Of a stretch of DNA of 64,000 nt, positions 37,797 through 50,000 are shown one piece after another. The notes under the pieces were generated by a model that worked only from the letters and a program-made list of their open reading frames with translations, was not told the DNA's origin and did no database searches. Position 1 is the stretch's first letter; each line of letters opens with the position of its first letter. The DNA comes from Torreya grandis (taxonomy: Eukaryota > Streptophyta > Pinopsida > Cupressales > Taxaceae), in assembly GCA_037957365.1 (NCBI GenBank), contig JARHVA010003637.1, forward strand, positions 1,784,001 to 1,848,000, given 5' to 3'. A program made the position numbers and the translations under genes.

Positions 37797-40554
37797 CTCA
37801 TAAACAATATTATCTACATAGGGGTCTTGCACCATTTCTTCCTATGCCACTACATTAAAAATCCTCAGATTGTACATGAGTCCACTATGAGTGTAGGAAT
37901 ACATGTTGGGATCCATAGTCAATGTTTTGTGATAAAAGGTCAAAGAGTTATACAAACCCTAAAAAGGACAATGTCTAAAATAGATGATGTTCCAATCAGT
38001 CTAGATTTGTTAAAAGGATCAAAAGTTTTATGAAAAATTTTATGAGGAAACAAGCTAGCATGAAGTATCTAACATTTCACTATTCACATAAAGATAAGTA
38101 AGTGAATGGACCAAAAATCAAAATGCCAAACTCTAAGGTTAAAGTTTTTCAAATCAGTCTAATATAGGAATTTAAAAGTTGTTAGGTCTTTAGGCCAAAT
38201 GCATCATCAAAATTTAGGCTCAAACAAGGCATGTGCTAGGACTCTTGTCCAAACGGCATCAAAATCTAGACTTTGAAATAGATGAAATTTTTAATCTAAC
38301 AGATTTGAAACACTTCTAACAAACACTAAGCATTTGATTCTTGGAAATGAACTTGATCAACTAGGTATAAGGTATGAAATAAAAGGCACTTTCAGAGATA
38401 GTTTATTTGCTCACAAAAAATGGTATAAAACTTGGTTCTTTTTACAAATAACGTAGACAAAAGTGAATAGTATAATTATTTTAGACAAAATATCACAAAA
38501 GTACACTTGGTTTGGTTTGAAAATGTAGGAACAAATTTGAAACTCTATGCAAGAGGGTATATGAAATAAAATTTGAAATATTTTGGGTAGTGTAATGATG
38601 TTATAATACCTAAAAGGTATGACAAAAAGGTTTGTTTCAAGAACTCTCTAAGGCAAATATGTTTTCCCATAATTTTAATAGCATAACACTAATTTTCTTG
38701 ATTCAAAATGTTGTGGTGCATAGACTCAAAGTGCAAGTGTTTAGCATAAAATGGATTAAGTCTATCAAGTGATGATAATGATTATGAGTGTTAAACAACC
38801 TTCAACTCAAATTGGAAATTAAACCTAAGTTCCCTCAATTTTAGTTCAAATGGTGAACCTACTTAAACATCAACCCTATGAACTTATAAAGGTGCAATTT
38901 TGAATTTAGATTATAAGTGGACTTAAAAAACTTTTCTAAAGGTCTAGACTCAATTGGGTAGCATAACTATGCCAAAGTGGATGATATGACTCTCAAGATT
39001 TTGATGAACTTTTGAACAAGTCAAATTGATGATCTCACGCAGGTGGCATAATGCCTCTTAATTCAAAGGAAAATTTAGACTATGTGTTTGGTTTGGATTG
39101 TTTGTTTACACCAATTTTTGACTTAAAACAATACTTTTATCTAGGATAAGACCAACTAACTAACCGCTCTTCAATCCTAAAATGACAAGATTGCTTGGTA
39201 TTGTTGGAATCCATCAATATATGTCATTTGAGAGGATTTTAAGTGTTCATCCAAAAGTAAATGTGCATTATATAGTAGGTTTTTACACCCCATTATCTCA
39301 AATGATGGTACTATGACATGGACCTTGAGGTGCACCTTGTACACCAACAATACTTCCACGACAAGTGGGGATTTATCTCAGATCTAAAAAAATTCTAAAT
39401 GATCTATGGGAATCAATTACATAATGACTTTCACGTCAAACAATGCAAAAGAAAAGCATGGATTTTGGGTCCATATCACTTGGCTTGTTGTAAAAAGGTC
39501 TAGTCTATTTTTCAACCACTACATCCTATTATTCACTCAATTTAGTGTGATGTCCAAAGTGCCACTACATCTTGTGTGCAACTCCAATTAGGAGCCAAAT
39601 AAAATCAATGCCAGGAGGTGAAACTATGGGTCAAAGCTTCCCTAAATAACTCGTGGGAGGTGATGAAGTCCCCCTTGCAAGCCAAGTTTGAATAAAAATA
39701 AATAAATCATGAAACTAGAAAGACTTTAGCGTCATTTTCAAGGTCACCCAAACTTTGACAAATTTTTGGGGAGTGCTTTAGACAACTTTCTTTCTAAGCC
39801 TTGGACTAGGCTATTTGCAATTGGAATGGCACTTTTGATTCCAAGGGTTCTCTAAAGGGGATAAATTCAAGATCATACACGCAACATTCCTCTTTTTTCC
39901 AAAAAAAATCTAATTAAACAACTATTGTAAAAAAAAATTTACAAGTGTGTTCAATTTTAAGTCCAAATGAAAGATTTGGTGGTGTTCATTTGACCCCTTG
40001 GTCTTAGTTGTAACATTGAAAACATTCACCTTAAACATCTAAATTATTTTGTTAAACACCAAAATAAGGTTCCTAATTAATTTTTTAAGCATGTAAAAGG
40101 TTATCTAAACATGTTTTTGTCAAATGTAAAGCTCGGTCCTATAGCAAAAATGTTAACATGTCCTTTAGCTTTGAATCTCTTTTTAGTTTGAAACAATAAA
40201 TTTTAGAAAAAGAGCTCTCAAGTCTATTTTTTAAGAAAAACATAGTGACTGACATCAATTTATATAACCAATGATGGTGACATTTTCTAATTGATATCAG
40301 TTATACCAATGTGACTAATGATAGGTATATAATTGATATCAATTTTGGTAATCAATGTCAATTAAGATATGCAACTTATGTCAATCTTAATTGTCAACAT
40401 TGGTTACTATGTAAAAACCATGGCAAATAAAAATGGAAAAATAAAGTTAGAAAATTAATTTGTAAGAGTTTTAAGGGTCCAAATTAATATTTTAAAGTTA
40501 TAAAATGATATTCTTCATGTGTGTAATGTGTCTTGTCCCATTGGGCATGCCATA
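37797..40554 (-). other. 5' leader of the Tat element
   Basis: Long non-coding leader. Near 40,250-40,400 are several copies of ATTGATATCA(A/G)TT and related GTCAATT pieces, a small inverted-repeat-rich patch. No gene is visible. Confidence 0.6.
40535..40552 (-). other. Candidate primer-binding site of the Tat element
   Basis: Reading away from the 5' LTR on the minus strand, TGGCATGCCCAATGGGAC begins after two bases. It has the required TGG start and a self-complementary CCCAATGGG. The tRNA is not assigned. Confidence 0.6.
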
Positions 40555-41747
40555 TGTGGATCTAGGAATTTGACTCAAGAGAGGATGGTTAGTATCGTGT
40601 TAGTTTCAAAATGAAAACAAAATAAAAGAAACACACTAACTAGCATAACATCTCTAGGCCTAGACATTAGGGAGAGATTAGTTAACAAACATGAATAAAA
40701 CACACAACTAAAATGAAAAATAAATCCTCTTTTACCTTCCTTGGATGCTCCAAAATTCTTATTTTAGTGGTTTTCTCAGTTTATGCACATGAAGTCCTCA
40801 TCAATGGAAGCTTGGCTACCTCCATCTCTCCTTGGCACCTTTGGCTTGTGGTTTGGCTTGGATTGTAATTAACTTGTCATGGTAACACTAATTTCAATGG
40901 CTTCCTAAATAAATTTGTGTATTATAAATTTGCACCAAAATAGATTTGAAATGATGTTTATGGCCTCTCTATTTATAGATTTTTTAGAATGTCTAGAATC
41001 AACATGAATCGTCTATCCTAAGATTGAGATGTGTGGTTGAGGATTAATTCAATTTTTGGAATTAATTTTATAATCATCCTCATCATTAAATTGGAACAAG
41101 GGGAAATAAAGAGGCATGGAGAGCATCATGGAAGTCATTGATGAGGCATGAAGGGCATGAATCCTGATATTTGTGGCATTTATGGCATAGGGATGTCTTC
41201 CCAAGAAATGAGGTCACCTAATGATGTATACATTCAATATTCATTTCTAAAACAAATTATTCAACAAGTTTCCATGGAATTATTGATTAGGCCTTGACTT
41301 TGATTAATTATCTCTTAAGCATTATCAAGCACTTTGTGTACAAATTACTCAAACTAATTAGAATGCCTTATTATTGGTCCAATATTTTACTAGATTAGAA
41401 TTAGAAGTCATTGTCAAATACATTGAAACCATATTTCCATTTAGGATGTTACCTATAATAAATAACAAAGGCATGTGTCTTGTGTAAAATATTTGATAGG
41501 AAAGAGAAATCTAGAACACCTAGGTGCAAATTTGGTATTTTGACTCAGAATGATCTGATCAAAGTTAGCTGGCCCATAAATTGCATTGCCCCATTTAGGG
41601 ATACCCTAGCCAAAATTGGCACTTGAATATGTCAATTTCAACTCATTTAATTTGTTTTAGTATTTTTAGGCTAAATTGTGCATTTTAAGTGGAAATTGGT
41701 CAAAATCCTGATTGGAGGTTATCGATGGCCAGTTTTAGGTGTCTATA
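40555..41747 (-). repeat. 5' LTR of the Tat element
   Basis: Partner of 25,650-26,840. The terminal CA has changed to TA at 41,746-41,747. Confidence 0.9.
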
Positions 41748-41940
41748 AGTGTTAGATGAATTTCACCCTTATGTACAGTAGTGATAGTTAGTTTCATCTC
41801 GACGAGATGATCATAATGGTGTATTCCATTGGTACATTTTTTTGAGGCTAAAACCTTCTTAAGTTTGGTGCATGGTTAGTCCAAACACTTACAAATATGG
41901 AAAAGGGTGAGAAAATCCAAAAACTCATCACAAGAACAAC
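41748..41940 (+). other. Chromovirus leader resuming after the Tat insertion
   Basis: The 190 bp before the gag ATG include the hairpin CATCTCGACGAGATG (about 41,795). They also include TTTCACCCTTATG and GATGATCATAATGGTGTATT, which recur left of the Tat element at about 25,625 and 25,576. Joined across the insertion these repeats sit about 37 and 120 bp apart. Confidence 0.6.
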
Positions 41941-42950
41941 ATGGAATCTGAAACTTTTGATCCATCTATTTCAAAGGTAGTTCAATAACTTATTTTAGAG
42001 TTTTAGGGCATGGTGAAAAAATATGATTTTGATATGGTTCGAGGTGACATTATAAGTTTAAAGACTTGGATAATGTGAAGGATTAATTACAACAAATATT
42101 TGGGTAATTGGTCAACATGTCAGCTCAACTACTACAAAATAATCCTCCACCACTTTAGTTTAGTTCTCCTACTCCAAACAATACCAATACCAATTCTGGC
42201 CCTAAGATGATGTTGCCAAAAGTGGACCTATGTAATTTTGATGGTAATTATCCACTCACTTAGCTCACTTAAATTTAAAATTTATTTGATCTACATCAAA
42301 CTCCATATTCATAAAAAGTGGTTATGGCCTCTCTCTATCTAGAACTTGAACCATTCATTAAGTATCATTGGTTGTCTACTCAAAAGAAAAAAAAGGTGTC
42401 TTAGTTTCATGGTCGATATTTTCTAAGGAGTTTCAGCTCAACTATCACAATAATGTCTACAAAAATTACTTTAGTTAGTTATCCAAGTTACACCAAACTA
42501 AGATTTTCAAGGCATACATTCATCAATTTCAAAATATCTCCTTACGTGTGGTAGAAATCACTGAGGAAAATCTGACTGATCTATTTTTGGGTGGCCTCAA
42601 AGATATCATCTAATTGGAAGTTTGCATGTTTTATCCTAGTACTATATTTTAGGCCATACTAAAGGCATTCTTGGTTGAGGAAAATTAGCTAATAAAATGA
42701 AGACCTTTCACCAATATTCATGAACTCACCTATTCAACACAATTATTTCATCAGCCTACCAAATTGACACCTCAATAAATGGAATATAATCATGCAAAAG
42801 GTTTGTGTTTTATTTGTGATATAAAATGGAGTAAAGGGCATCGGTATGCTGAAGATAAGCTATTTTAGATTGATGGTGCCAATGATGAGGAAGAATATTA
42901 GGAGGCTTTAAGGTAAGGGTTAGAATAACATGAGAATGAATCTAAATATT
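41941..42950 (+). pseudogene. Gag of a Tekay-like chromovirus (broken)
   Basis: An ATG at 41,941 opens MESETFDPSISKVVQ. The core reads LPKVDLCNFDGNYPLT (about 42,210), then ASLYLELEPFIKYHWL and pieces ending in FVIxNGVKGI-type sequence. In another frame the zinc knuckle appears as CFICDIKWSKGHRYAED (about 42,808-42,858). Its last Cys is Tyr. The C-x2-C-x4-W-x2-G-H pattern is that of chromovirus gags. Stops occur throughout. Confidence 0.75.
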
Positions 42951-45884
42951 CTCAAGCTACTATTTCCTATCATGCACTTTCAGTCATTAGTACTCCTCAA
43001 ACTCTTAAGGTGGTGGCATTCTTAAAGAAAAAAAAGGTGACTATGTTAATTGACTCTGGGAGTACACATAAATTCACTAATAGTAAGTTGGTTTCTCATC
43101 TAAATTATTTCATTTACCCATCTCTAGACTTTTAAGTCATGATTGCATATGGTAGTATGGTCAACTGTTCTAGAAAATGTCATAGTATTAAACTTTCTAT
43201 GGGAGACTGTTTGTTAGATTCCCTAATGTTTGATATTCCCATGGGAGGAGCTAACATTTTTTTAGGAGTGAATGGTTTACCACTTTTGGCACTATTAAGA
43301 TGAATTTTCAAGAATTATTCATGAGATTCCATTCAAAAGGAAGGACTTTTAAACTACATAGATTACAGGATAAATCTCCATAACTGGTTAGTTCCTACCT
43401 GATGACAAAGATTCTTAGAAAAGGTGTATAAGGTTTTTTGGCATGCTTATTTTCTATGGAGGTTCAATCGACTAAGGAGTCTACACGTCTTAATTTTCAA
43501 AAAATGTTGGATGACCATTCTTTTGTTTTTGGTGACATGCCAAAAGGACTTCCTCTAAGTCATGCACATGATCATGCCATCAAAATCATTCCAAGAAGTA
43601 CACCACCCAATATCAGACCCTATAGGTATTCTTATGCCCAAAAGAGTGAAATTGAAAATATGGTACAACATATGTTGGAAGCAGGAATCATCTGACATAG
43701 TCAAAGTGAATATTGCTCCTTGGTAGTCATGGGGCAAAAGAAGGATGACAGTTGGAGGATGTGCCTAGAATACAAAAAACTCAACAAATACACCATCAAA
43801 GATAAATTTCCTATTCCAATAATTGATGGTTTTATAGATGAATTACATGGTGATATTTATTTTACCAAGTTAGATTTTTGCTTTGGATATCATCAAATTC
43901 ACATCCATAATGAAAACATACCTAAAATAGCTTTCAAAACTCATGAAGGCCATTATGAATTTATGGTCATGCCTTTTGGCCTCACAAATGCACCATCTAC
44001 ATTTTAGAGTTTGATGAATACTATTTTTATGCCATTTTTGAGAAAGTTTGTATTAATTTTTTTTTATGATATCCTCATCTAAATTAAAAATTGGGAAGAC
44101 TATTTGAAGTATGTGAAACAAGTGCTTTCAATTCTAGAATAATAATAGCTTTATGCCAAACCTTCCAAATGTGATTTTGATGTCCAAGAGGTGGACTAAT
44201 TATGCCATATTATTTCACATGGAGTGAAATTTGATCCTAAGAAAATCCAAGAAATGATGGAGTGGTAGGTTCCCAAGACCCTCAAGAACCTCCATGGATT
44301 TTTGGGGCTAACTAGTTACTATCATAAGTTTGTCAAAAATTATGGTAGAATTTTAGCCCCACTCACCTCTTTTATAAATAAATATTCCTTCTAATGGACT
44401 AATTTAGCTACCAAGGCATTTGAACAGTTGAAAATGGTTATGTGCACAACTCCAGTTTTGGCTACTCCTAATTTTTCAAAAAACTTTTATTATGGAGTGT
44501 GATGCATTAGGATATGGCATGGGGATTGTAATCATGCAAGAAGATAGACCATTGGCATTTGAAAGTCACTAATTTAAGGTAAAAAATAGGATTTAATCAA
44601 TATATGACAAAGATATGATGGTTATTTTGCATGCAGTGAAGTAATGGAGACCATATCTTATGGGTCATCACTTTTAGGTAAACATTGCTCATGATAGCCT
44701 CAAATATTTTTTAGAACAATGATTTTCATTTGAAGAACAACAAAAATGGGTGACTAAAATGTTAGGCTATAATTTTTAAATAGCTTATAATAAATGAAAA
44801 TAGAATTTGGTGGTAGATGCCCTATCTCAATGGGATGAATTAGTTAAGGTAGTATTATGCACCATGACCATGTGGTAGGCAGATTGGCTAGAGGAAGTAA
44901 GATCCATATGGGAGAATGATAGTGCTACCAAGGATTTAATTCATAATCTTTAGTAGGGTTATAATGAGTCTAAAAATTTACATGTAAGGGGAACACGTTA
45001 TGGTATAAATATATATTACCCCTTTATAAGCATTCTCTCCTCAAACATAAAATTTTTCAAGAACTCCATACCTCTCCACTTGGAAGACACTCATGATTTT
45101 GGAAAACATATCATAAAATCAAGTAAGATTATTTTTGGTAAGGACTCAAAGGGGATGTTTAGAAATATGTGGTTGAATGCATGTTATGCTAAATTAATAA
45201 AGGTGAAACCATTAAGACCCCAGGTCTTTCGCATCCTTTATCCATCCCTAGCCAGCATTGGGAAGAGGTTTCCATAGATTTCATTATAGGGCTACCAAGG
45301 TTTGAGGGTAAAATTTTTATCATGGTATTTTTGGATTGAATCACCAAGTATGCTCATTTTTTATCTTTATCACAATCATTTATCATCGGTATAGTAGATT
45401 CTACTTTTTTCAATACAATTTAAAATTTGCATGGCACTCTAAAGATCATTGTAACTTAGACCTCATATTTACTAGTAATTTTTAGACTAAATTATTTGTA
45501 TGTTTGGGTACCTATTTGGCTCATAGATCATCTCATCATCATCAATTTGATGTACAAATAGAGGTAGTCAACAAATTTCTCAAAGGGTATATTCATTTTT
45601 TTTATAACAAATAAGACAAATGGGTTCATTGGCTTCCACTTGCTAGATGGTGGTATAAAACTTCTTTTCACACTTCTTCAAAGATTTCTCCCTTTGTGGC
45701 ATTGTATAAGTATCAACCCCCATCCATCACTTTAGTTTTGATAGTGCATCCTAAGGTTCGATATGTTGATGAACACATTCACCATCAACATGAGGTGTTA
45801 GTTGATTTATGATAGAATTTAGCAATGGCACAAAATTAAATGAAGTAGTATGTAGATTAATAACATAGTGAGTGACATTTTAAC
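42951..45884 (+). pseudogene. Protease, RT, RNase H and integrase of the Tekay-like chromovirus (5' part)
   Basis: Protease: MLIDSGSTHKFTNSKLVSHL (about 43,040), with the D-S-G triad intact, and GANIFLGVNGLPLL. RT: about 43,440-44,150, with KKDDSWRMCLEYKKLNK, FCFGYHQIHIH, HEGHYEFMVMPFGLTNAP, and a catalytic FFYDIL where the first Asp is Tyr (about 44,065). RNase H: ALGYGMGIVIMQEDRPLAFE (about 44,503) and VVDALSQ. Integrase: from about 45,050, with TKYAHF-like and HHQFDVQIEVVNKFLKGYIH (about 45,537). PPSITLVLIVHPKVRYVDEH is at about 45,717, then HHQHEVLVDL. The frame stops abruptly at the copia insertion at 45,885 and resumes at 51,878. Confidence 0.88.
45880..45884. repeat. Target-site duplication of the copia element, left copy
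   Basis: TTAAC, repeated exactly at 51,873-51,877. It proves where the copia element entered the chromovirus. Confidence 0.9.
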
Positions 45885-46100
45885 TGTTGGGGATCAACCA
45901 ACAATAGATTACACTTGTGAAAGCAATAAATGAGAAATTAAATTAGATAGATAATTAACTGGAATGACAAATGGCAAGAACAAGAGATACAAGAAACCAC
46001 CCTAAAAACTTGTATTAACAAACTCTTTACAAAAGGAATACAATTTGAAGAAACTTCTTTCTTCCATACCTCTCCTAGATGTATAGATCTCTCACTAGAT

Positions 46101-46794
46101 CTCTATTCCTCAAGAGCTCTCTCTCTTAAGAACAATCAACTCCAACAAACCTGGATTGATTCAATTTTGTACTGTTCTTCAACATACCAATTCTACAACT
46201 AGTACAATAAGCTAGGAAGATCTAATTCTACATATAGAATTAGGAGACTTGAGCATGTACTTACAACAAACAGTTAAGCCTCTTGAACATGGGCTCTAAA
46301 AATAATATTAATAATAATAGAGACGCGAGCTTAAGACTACAACTTAAACTCATCATGCAAACACCCGCTTCTATCCTTGAAAATAGCATTCTGGACGCAC
46401 AGGTAATCGACGTCAGTTCCTGCTGCTTGCCTGTGACCACCATCGATCTCTATTCCTCAACAGCTCTCTCTCTCAAGAATAATCAACTCCAATAAGCCTG
46501 GACTAATTCAATTCTGTACTGTTCTTCAACATTCACATACAATGAACTACTACAATAATTCACACAAAGGTAAGAAGATCTAATTCTACATATAGAATTA
46601 GGAAACTTGAGCATGTACTTACAATAAACAATTAAGCCTCTTAAACAAGGGCTCTAAAAATAATATTACTAATAATAGAGATACGAGCTTAAGACTACAA
46701 CTTAAACTCATCATGCAAACACTCGCTTCTGTCCTCAGAAATAGCATTCTAAACGCACAGGTAACCGACGCCAGTTCCTACTGCTTGCATGTGA
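46101..46794. repeat. 347-bp tandem duplication inside one LTR
   Basis: CTCTATTCCTCAA starts both units at 46,101 and 46,448, a period of exactly 347. The junction lies at ATCGAT|CTCTATTCC, and the unit start is preceded by AGAT, so a GATC-type microhomology may have mediated it. The other LTR has a single unit. Confidence 0.9.
46222..46243. promoter_or_regulatory. Perfect 9-bp inverted repeat around a TATA-like core in the copia LTR
   Basis: CTAATTCTA, CATA, TAGAATTAG: a 9-bp perfect palindrome with a 4-base spacer. It reads TCTATATGTAG in element orientation. Identical copies lie at 46,580-46,601 and 51,509-51,530. It could be the LTR core promoter or a transcript hairpin. Confidence 0.5.
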
Positions 46795-46943
46795 CCATCG
46801 TCGGTTGACCCATTGCTGACACTGGTGCCTCTACAACTGCACCTGGCCGACATCGATCACTCCTGACCGATGCCGGTGTCTGTGTAGACCTGAAACTACC
46901 AAAGTGTGCTTCTTGGTGAAGCTTTTAGCTCCACACCCTAACA

Positions 46944-46956
46944 ATCTCCCACTTGG
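46944..46956 (-). other. Polypurine tract of the copia element
   Basis: On the minus strand CAAGTGGGAGAT lies directly before the LTR start TGTTAGGG. This is the usual copia second-strand primer. Confidence 0.85.
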
Positions 46957-47015
46957 AGATAAACAGCTGCACCAGTACCTATACAGCAACATCTTCTAGC
47001 TCCTCCATCTTCAGC

Positions 47016-50000
47016 TCAATCATGAAGACCAACAGAAGTTGAATGAAGATTTAAATTCTCCTTTGTAATCAGCTTGGTTAACATATCAGCAGGATTCCTA
47101 TCCGTATGGATCTTCTCCAGCGTCAACTCACCATCTTCCAATACCTATCGTATGAAATGGTACCTTAGCTGTATGTGCTTTGTTCTTGAATGAAAGGCTA
47201 AATTCTTAGCCAAATGGATTGCACTCTGACTGTCACTATACAATCTGCAACTCTCATGCTCCCCACTCCATGAACCGTGTCATCCATATCATCTCTTTGC
47301 TAGCCTCTGTGGCTGCAATATACTCTGCTTCTGTAGTTGACAAGGCAACAACCTTCTGCAACTTAGATATCCAACTAACCACCATTCACCTACAGTGAAA
47401 ACATAACCTGTAGTGCTCCTCCTACCATCCAAATCACTTGCCATATCTAAATCTACATAACCATGTAGAGAAGTATCTGAACCTCCATAGCACAAGTGCC
47501 TACTGTTGGTTCCTCTCAGATATCTAAGGGTCCACTGAACTGCTTTCCAATGTTCCTTACCTGGATTGGCCATATACTTACTTACAACTCCCACTGCTTG
47601 GGCAATATCTGGTCTAATACACACCATTGCATACATCAAACTCCCTAATGTGGAAGAATATGGAACCTTACTCATGTACTCTACCTCATCATATGAATTA
47701 GGACATTGTTCTTTACTCAACTTAAAATGTCCAGCCAAAGGTGTGCTTACTGGTTTAGCATCCTGCATATTGAACCGTTTCAACACCTTGTCCACATAAT
47801 CTTCTTGAGACAATATCAACCTATGATTTTTCATGTCTCTCTTAATGCTCATGCCAAGGATTTTCTTTGCTACTCCCAAATCCTTCATAGCAAACATTTC
47901 AGCTAATTTCACTTTAAGCTCAGAGATATCCTGCATGTGTGATCCTGCAACCAGCATATCATCTACATACAACAATAAAATAATATATCTACCATTATCA
48001 AATCTCTTGAAATACATGCAATGGTCAAATTGACACCTACTATAGCCATGCTCAGTCATAAACCTGTCAAATTTTAAGTACCATTGCCTAGGAGCTTGCT
48101 TGAGGCCATACAAGCTTTTCTTCAATCTACACACAAACTTCTCCTTACCCTTGAGATCAAATCCTTTCGATTGTTCTATATAAATTTCCTCATCCAAATC
48201 TCCATGAAGAAACGTTGTCTTAACATCTAGCTGCTCAAGATGCAAATCCTCAAAAGCAACCAAAGACAATACAACCCTTATAGAAGTCATTTTAACAATA
48301 GGAGAAAAAATCTCACCAAAGTCAATACTTGGCTTTTGTGCAAATCCTTTCACTACCAATCTGGCCTTATATCTCATCTATCCATTCTCACCTTCTTTCA
48401 ACATGTAGGTCCATCTGTTCTTGAGTGTTCTCTTACCAGCTGGTAACTCAACCAAATCCCATGTTTGGTTCTCTCTTAAGGACTCCAACTCCTCAACCAT
48501 GCCATGCTCCCACTGACTCTTGGACTCCACCTGTATTGCTTCTTCAAAACTCTCTGGTTCTCCACCATCAGTTAGCAATAAATAAAATAAAGAAGGAGAA
48601 TATCTAATTGGAGGCTTACTCACCCTTTCTGACCTCCTAAGGGGTGTCTGAGACTCGTTCACAACGTGCTGTCCACCCAAATTCTCTGACAGTGACCGAC
48701 CTTGGTCACATCTAGACCTGTTACTGGCCGACATCGATTCTGCCTGACCGACCTCGGTGCCTATACTACCGACATCGATCTCTGTATGGATGATGCCAGT
48801 TCCTACCCTACCGACGTTAGTCTCTGTGTGTTCCTGCAAGTGATTATTTCTTTTTCCCACGAGCTCATATTGGACCTTTACCTCATCCAATTCACCATTA
48901 CTCTGCCCAGATTGATTCAGCTTCCTTAGCTGATCACAATACATCACTCTTTCGTTGAAAACAACATCACGGCTCCTAATTACCTTGTTAGTTTCTAGAT
49001 TCCACAATCTGTAACCAAAATCATATGAGCCATAGCTAATAAACGTGCACCTCATAGACTTAGCATCAAGCTTCTTTCTATTTTCTTTATCTATGTGCAC
49101 AAAGGCTTCACAACCAAAAACTTTGAGATATGAGAGAGCAACCTTTTTACCTATCCATGCCTCTTCTGGAATACCACCATCCAGAGCTGTAGAGGGTCCT
49201 CTGTTAATCAGGAATACTACAGTGTCAATAGCTTGTGCCCAAAACTGTAAGGGCAAACCGGCATGAAATCTCATACATCTTGCACGCTCCATTATTATCC
49301 TATTCATCCTTTCAGCAATTCCATTCTGCTGAGCTATCTTTGGAACCATCCTTTGCCTATGGATTCCATGCATATAACAATAATCTCTAAACTTATAACT
49401 ACAAAACTCACCGCCATTGTCAGATCTCAGGCACTTCAGTCTTTTACCTGTTTCATTCTCAACCATAGCTTTCCAGATCTTAAAAGTCTCAAATACATCA
49501 GATTTTCTTCTAATACAATAGATCCATACCTTCCTTGTAGCATCATCTATGAAAGATACATAGTACTGTGATCCTCCAATGGAAGCAACTTGAGGCGGTC
49601 CCCACACGTCTGTGTGAACAAGCTGCAACTTATGCCTCTTCTTAGTAGACCCAGTCTTGAGAAAACTAACCCTTTTCTATTTTCCAAATACACAGTGCTC
49701 ACAAAACTCTAGATCTATGCCTTTTAAATCTAAAAGCATACCTTTGGACTTAAGAATTGACATCCCCTTCTCACTCATGTGGCCAAGCCTAGAGTGCCAC
49801 AGTTTAGCATCCACATCTGAAGTAGATAATACAGAAGGAGATTTGTTAGTAACACAATTACACAAATAGAGAGTACCTTCTCTCTTACCTCTAGCCATAA
49901 CAAGTGCACCCTTGGTCACTTTCCAAGATTTTGCTGTGAGAGTTACTGTACAACCCTCATCCCCTAACTTTCCTGCAGAAACCAAATTTCTCTTCAAGTT

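Larger units (their letters stand above)
25650..41747 (-). mobile_element. Full-length Tat-lineage Ty3/gypsy retrotransposon, decayed
   Basis: Direct LTRs at 25,650-26,840 and 40,555-41,747 begin TGTGGATCTAGG on the plus strand and end GGTGTCTACA and GGTGTCTATA. In element orientation they start TGTAGACACC. Flanking five-mers are AGTGG (25,645-25,649) and AGTGT (41,748-41,752), a target duplication with one change. From right to left lie a primer site, a 2.7-kb leader, gag, protease, RT, RNase H, a second RNase H, integrase, a repeat-rich 3' region and a polypurine tract. Order and dual RNase H place it in the Tat lineage. All frames are broken. The LTRs differ at roughly one base in ten by eye. 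It sits in the leader region of the older chromovirus. Confidence 0.9.
45885..46943 (-). repeat. 3' LTR of the copia element, with internal duplication
   Basis: At 1,059 bp this LTR is exactly 347 bp longer than its partner (712 bp). The excess is explained by a tandem duplication, 46,101-46,447 followed by 46,448-46,794. Ends: TGTTGGGGATC and CCCTAACA on the plus strand. Confidence 0.93.

Noticed and set aside
47566..49571. Several plus-strand frames of 60-102 residues across the copia pol
   Set aside because: Antisense shadows of the copia polyprotein.
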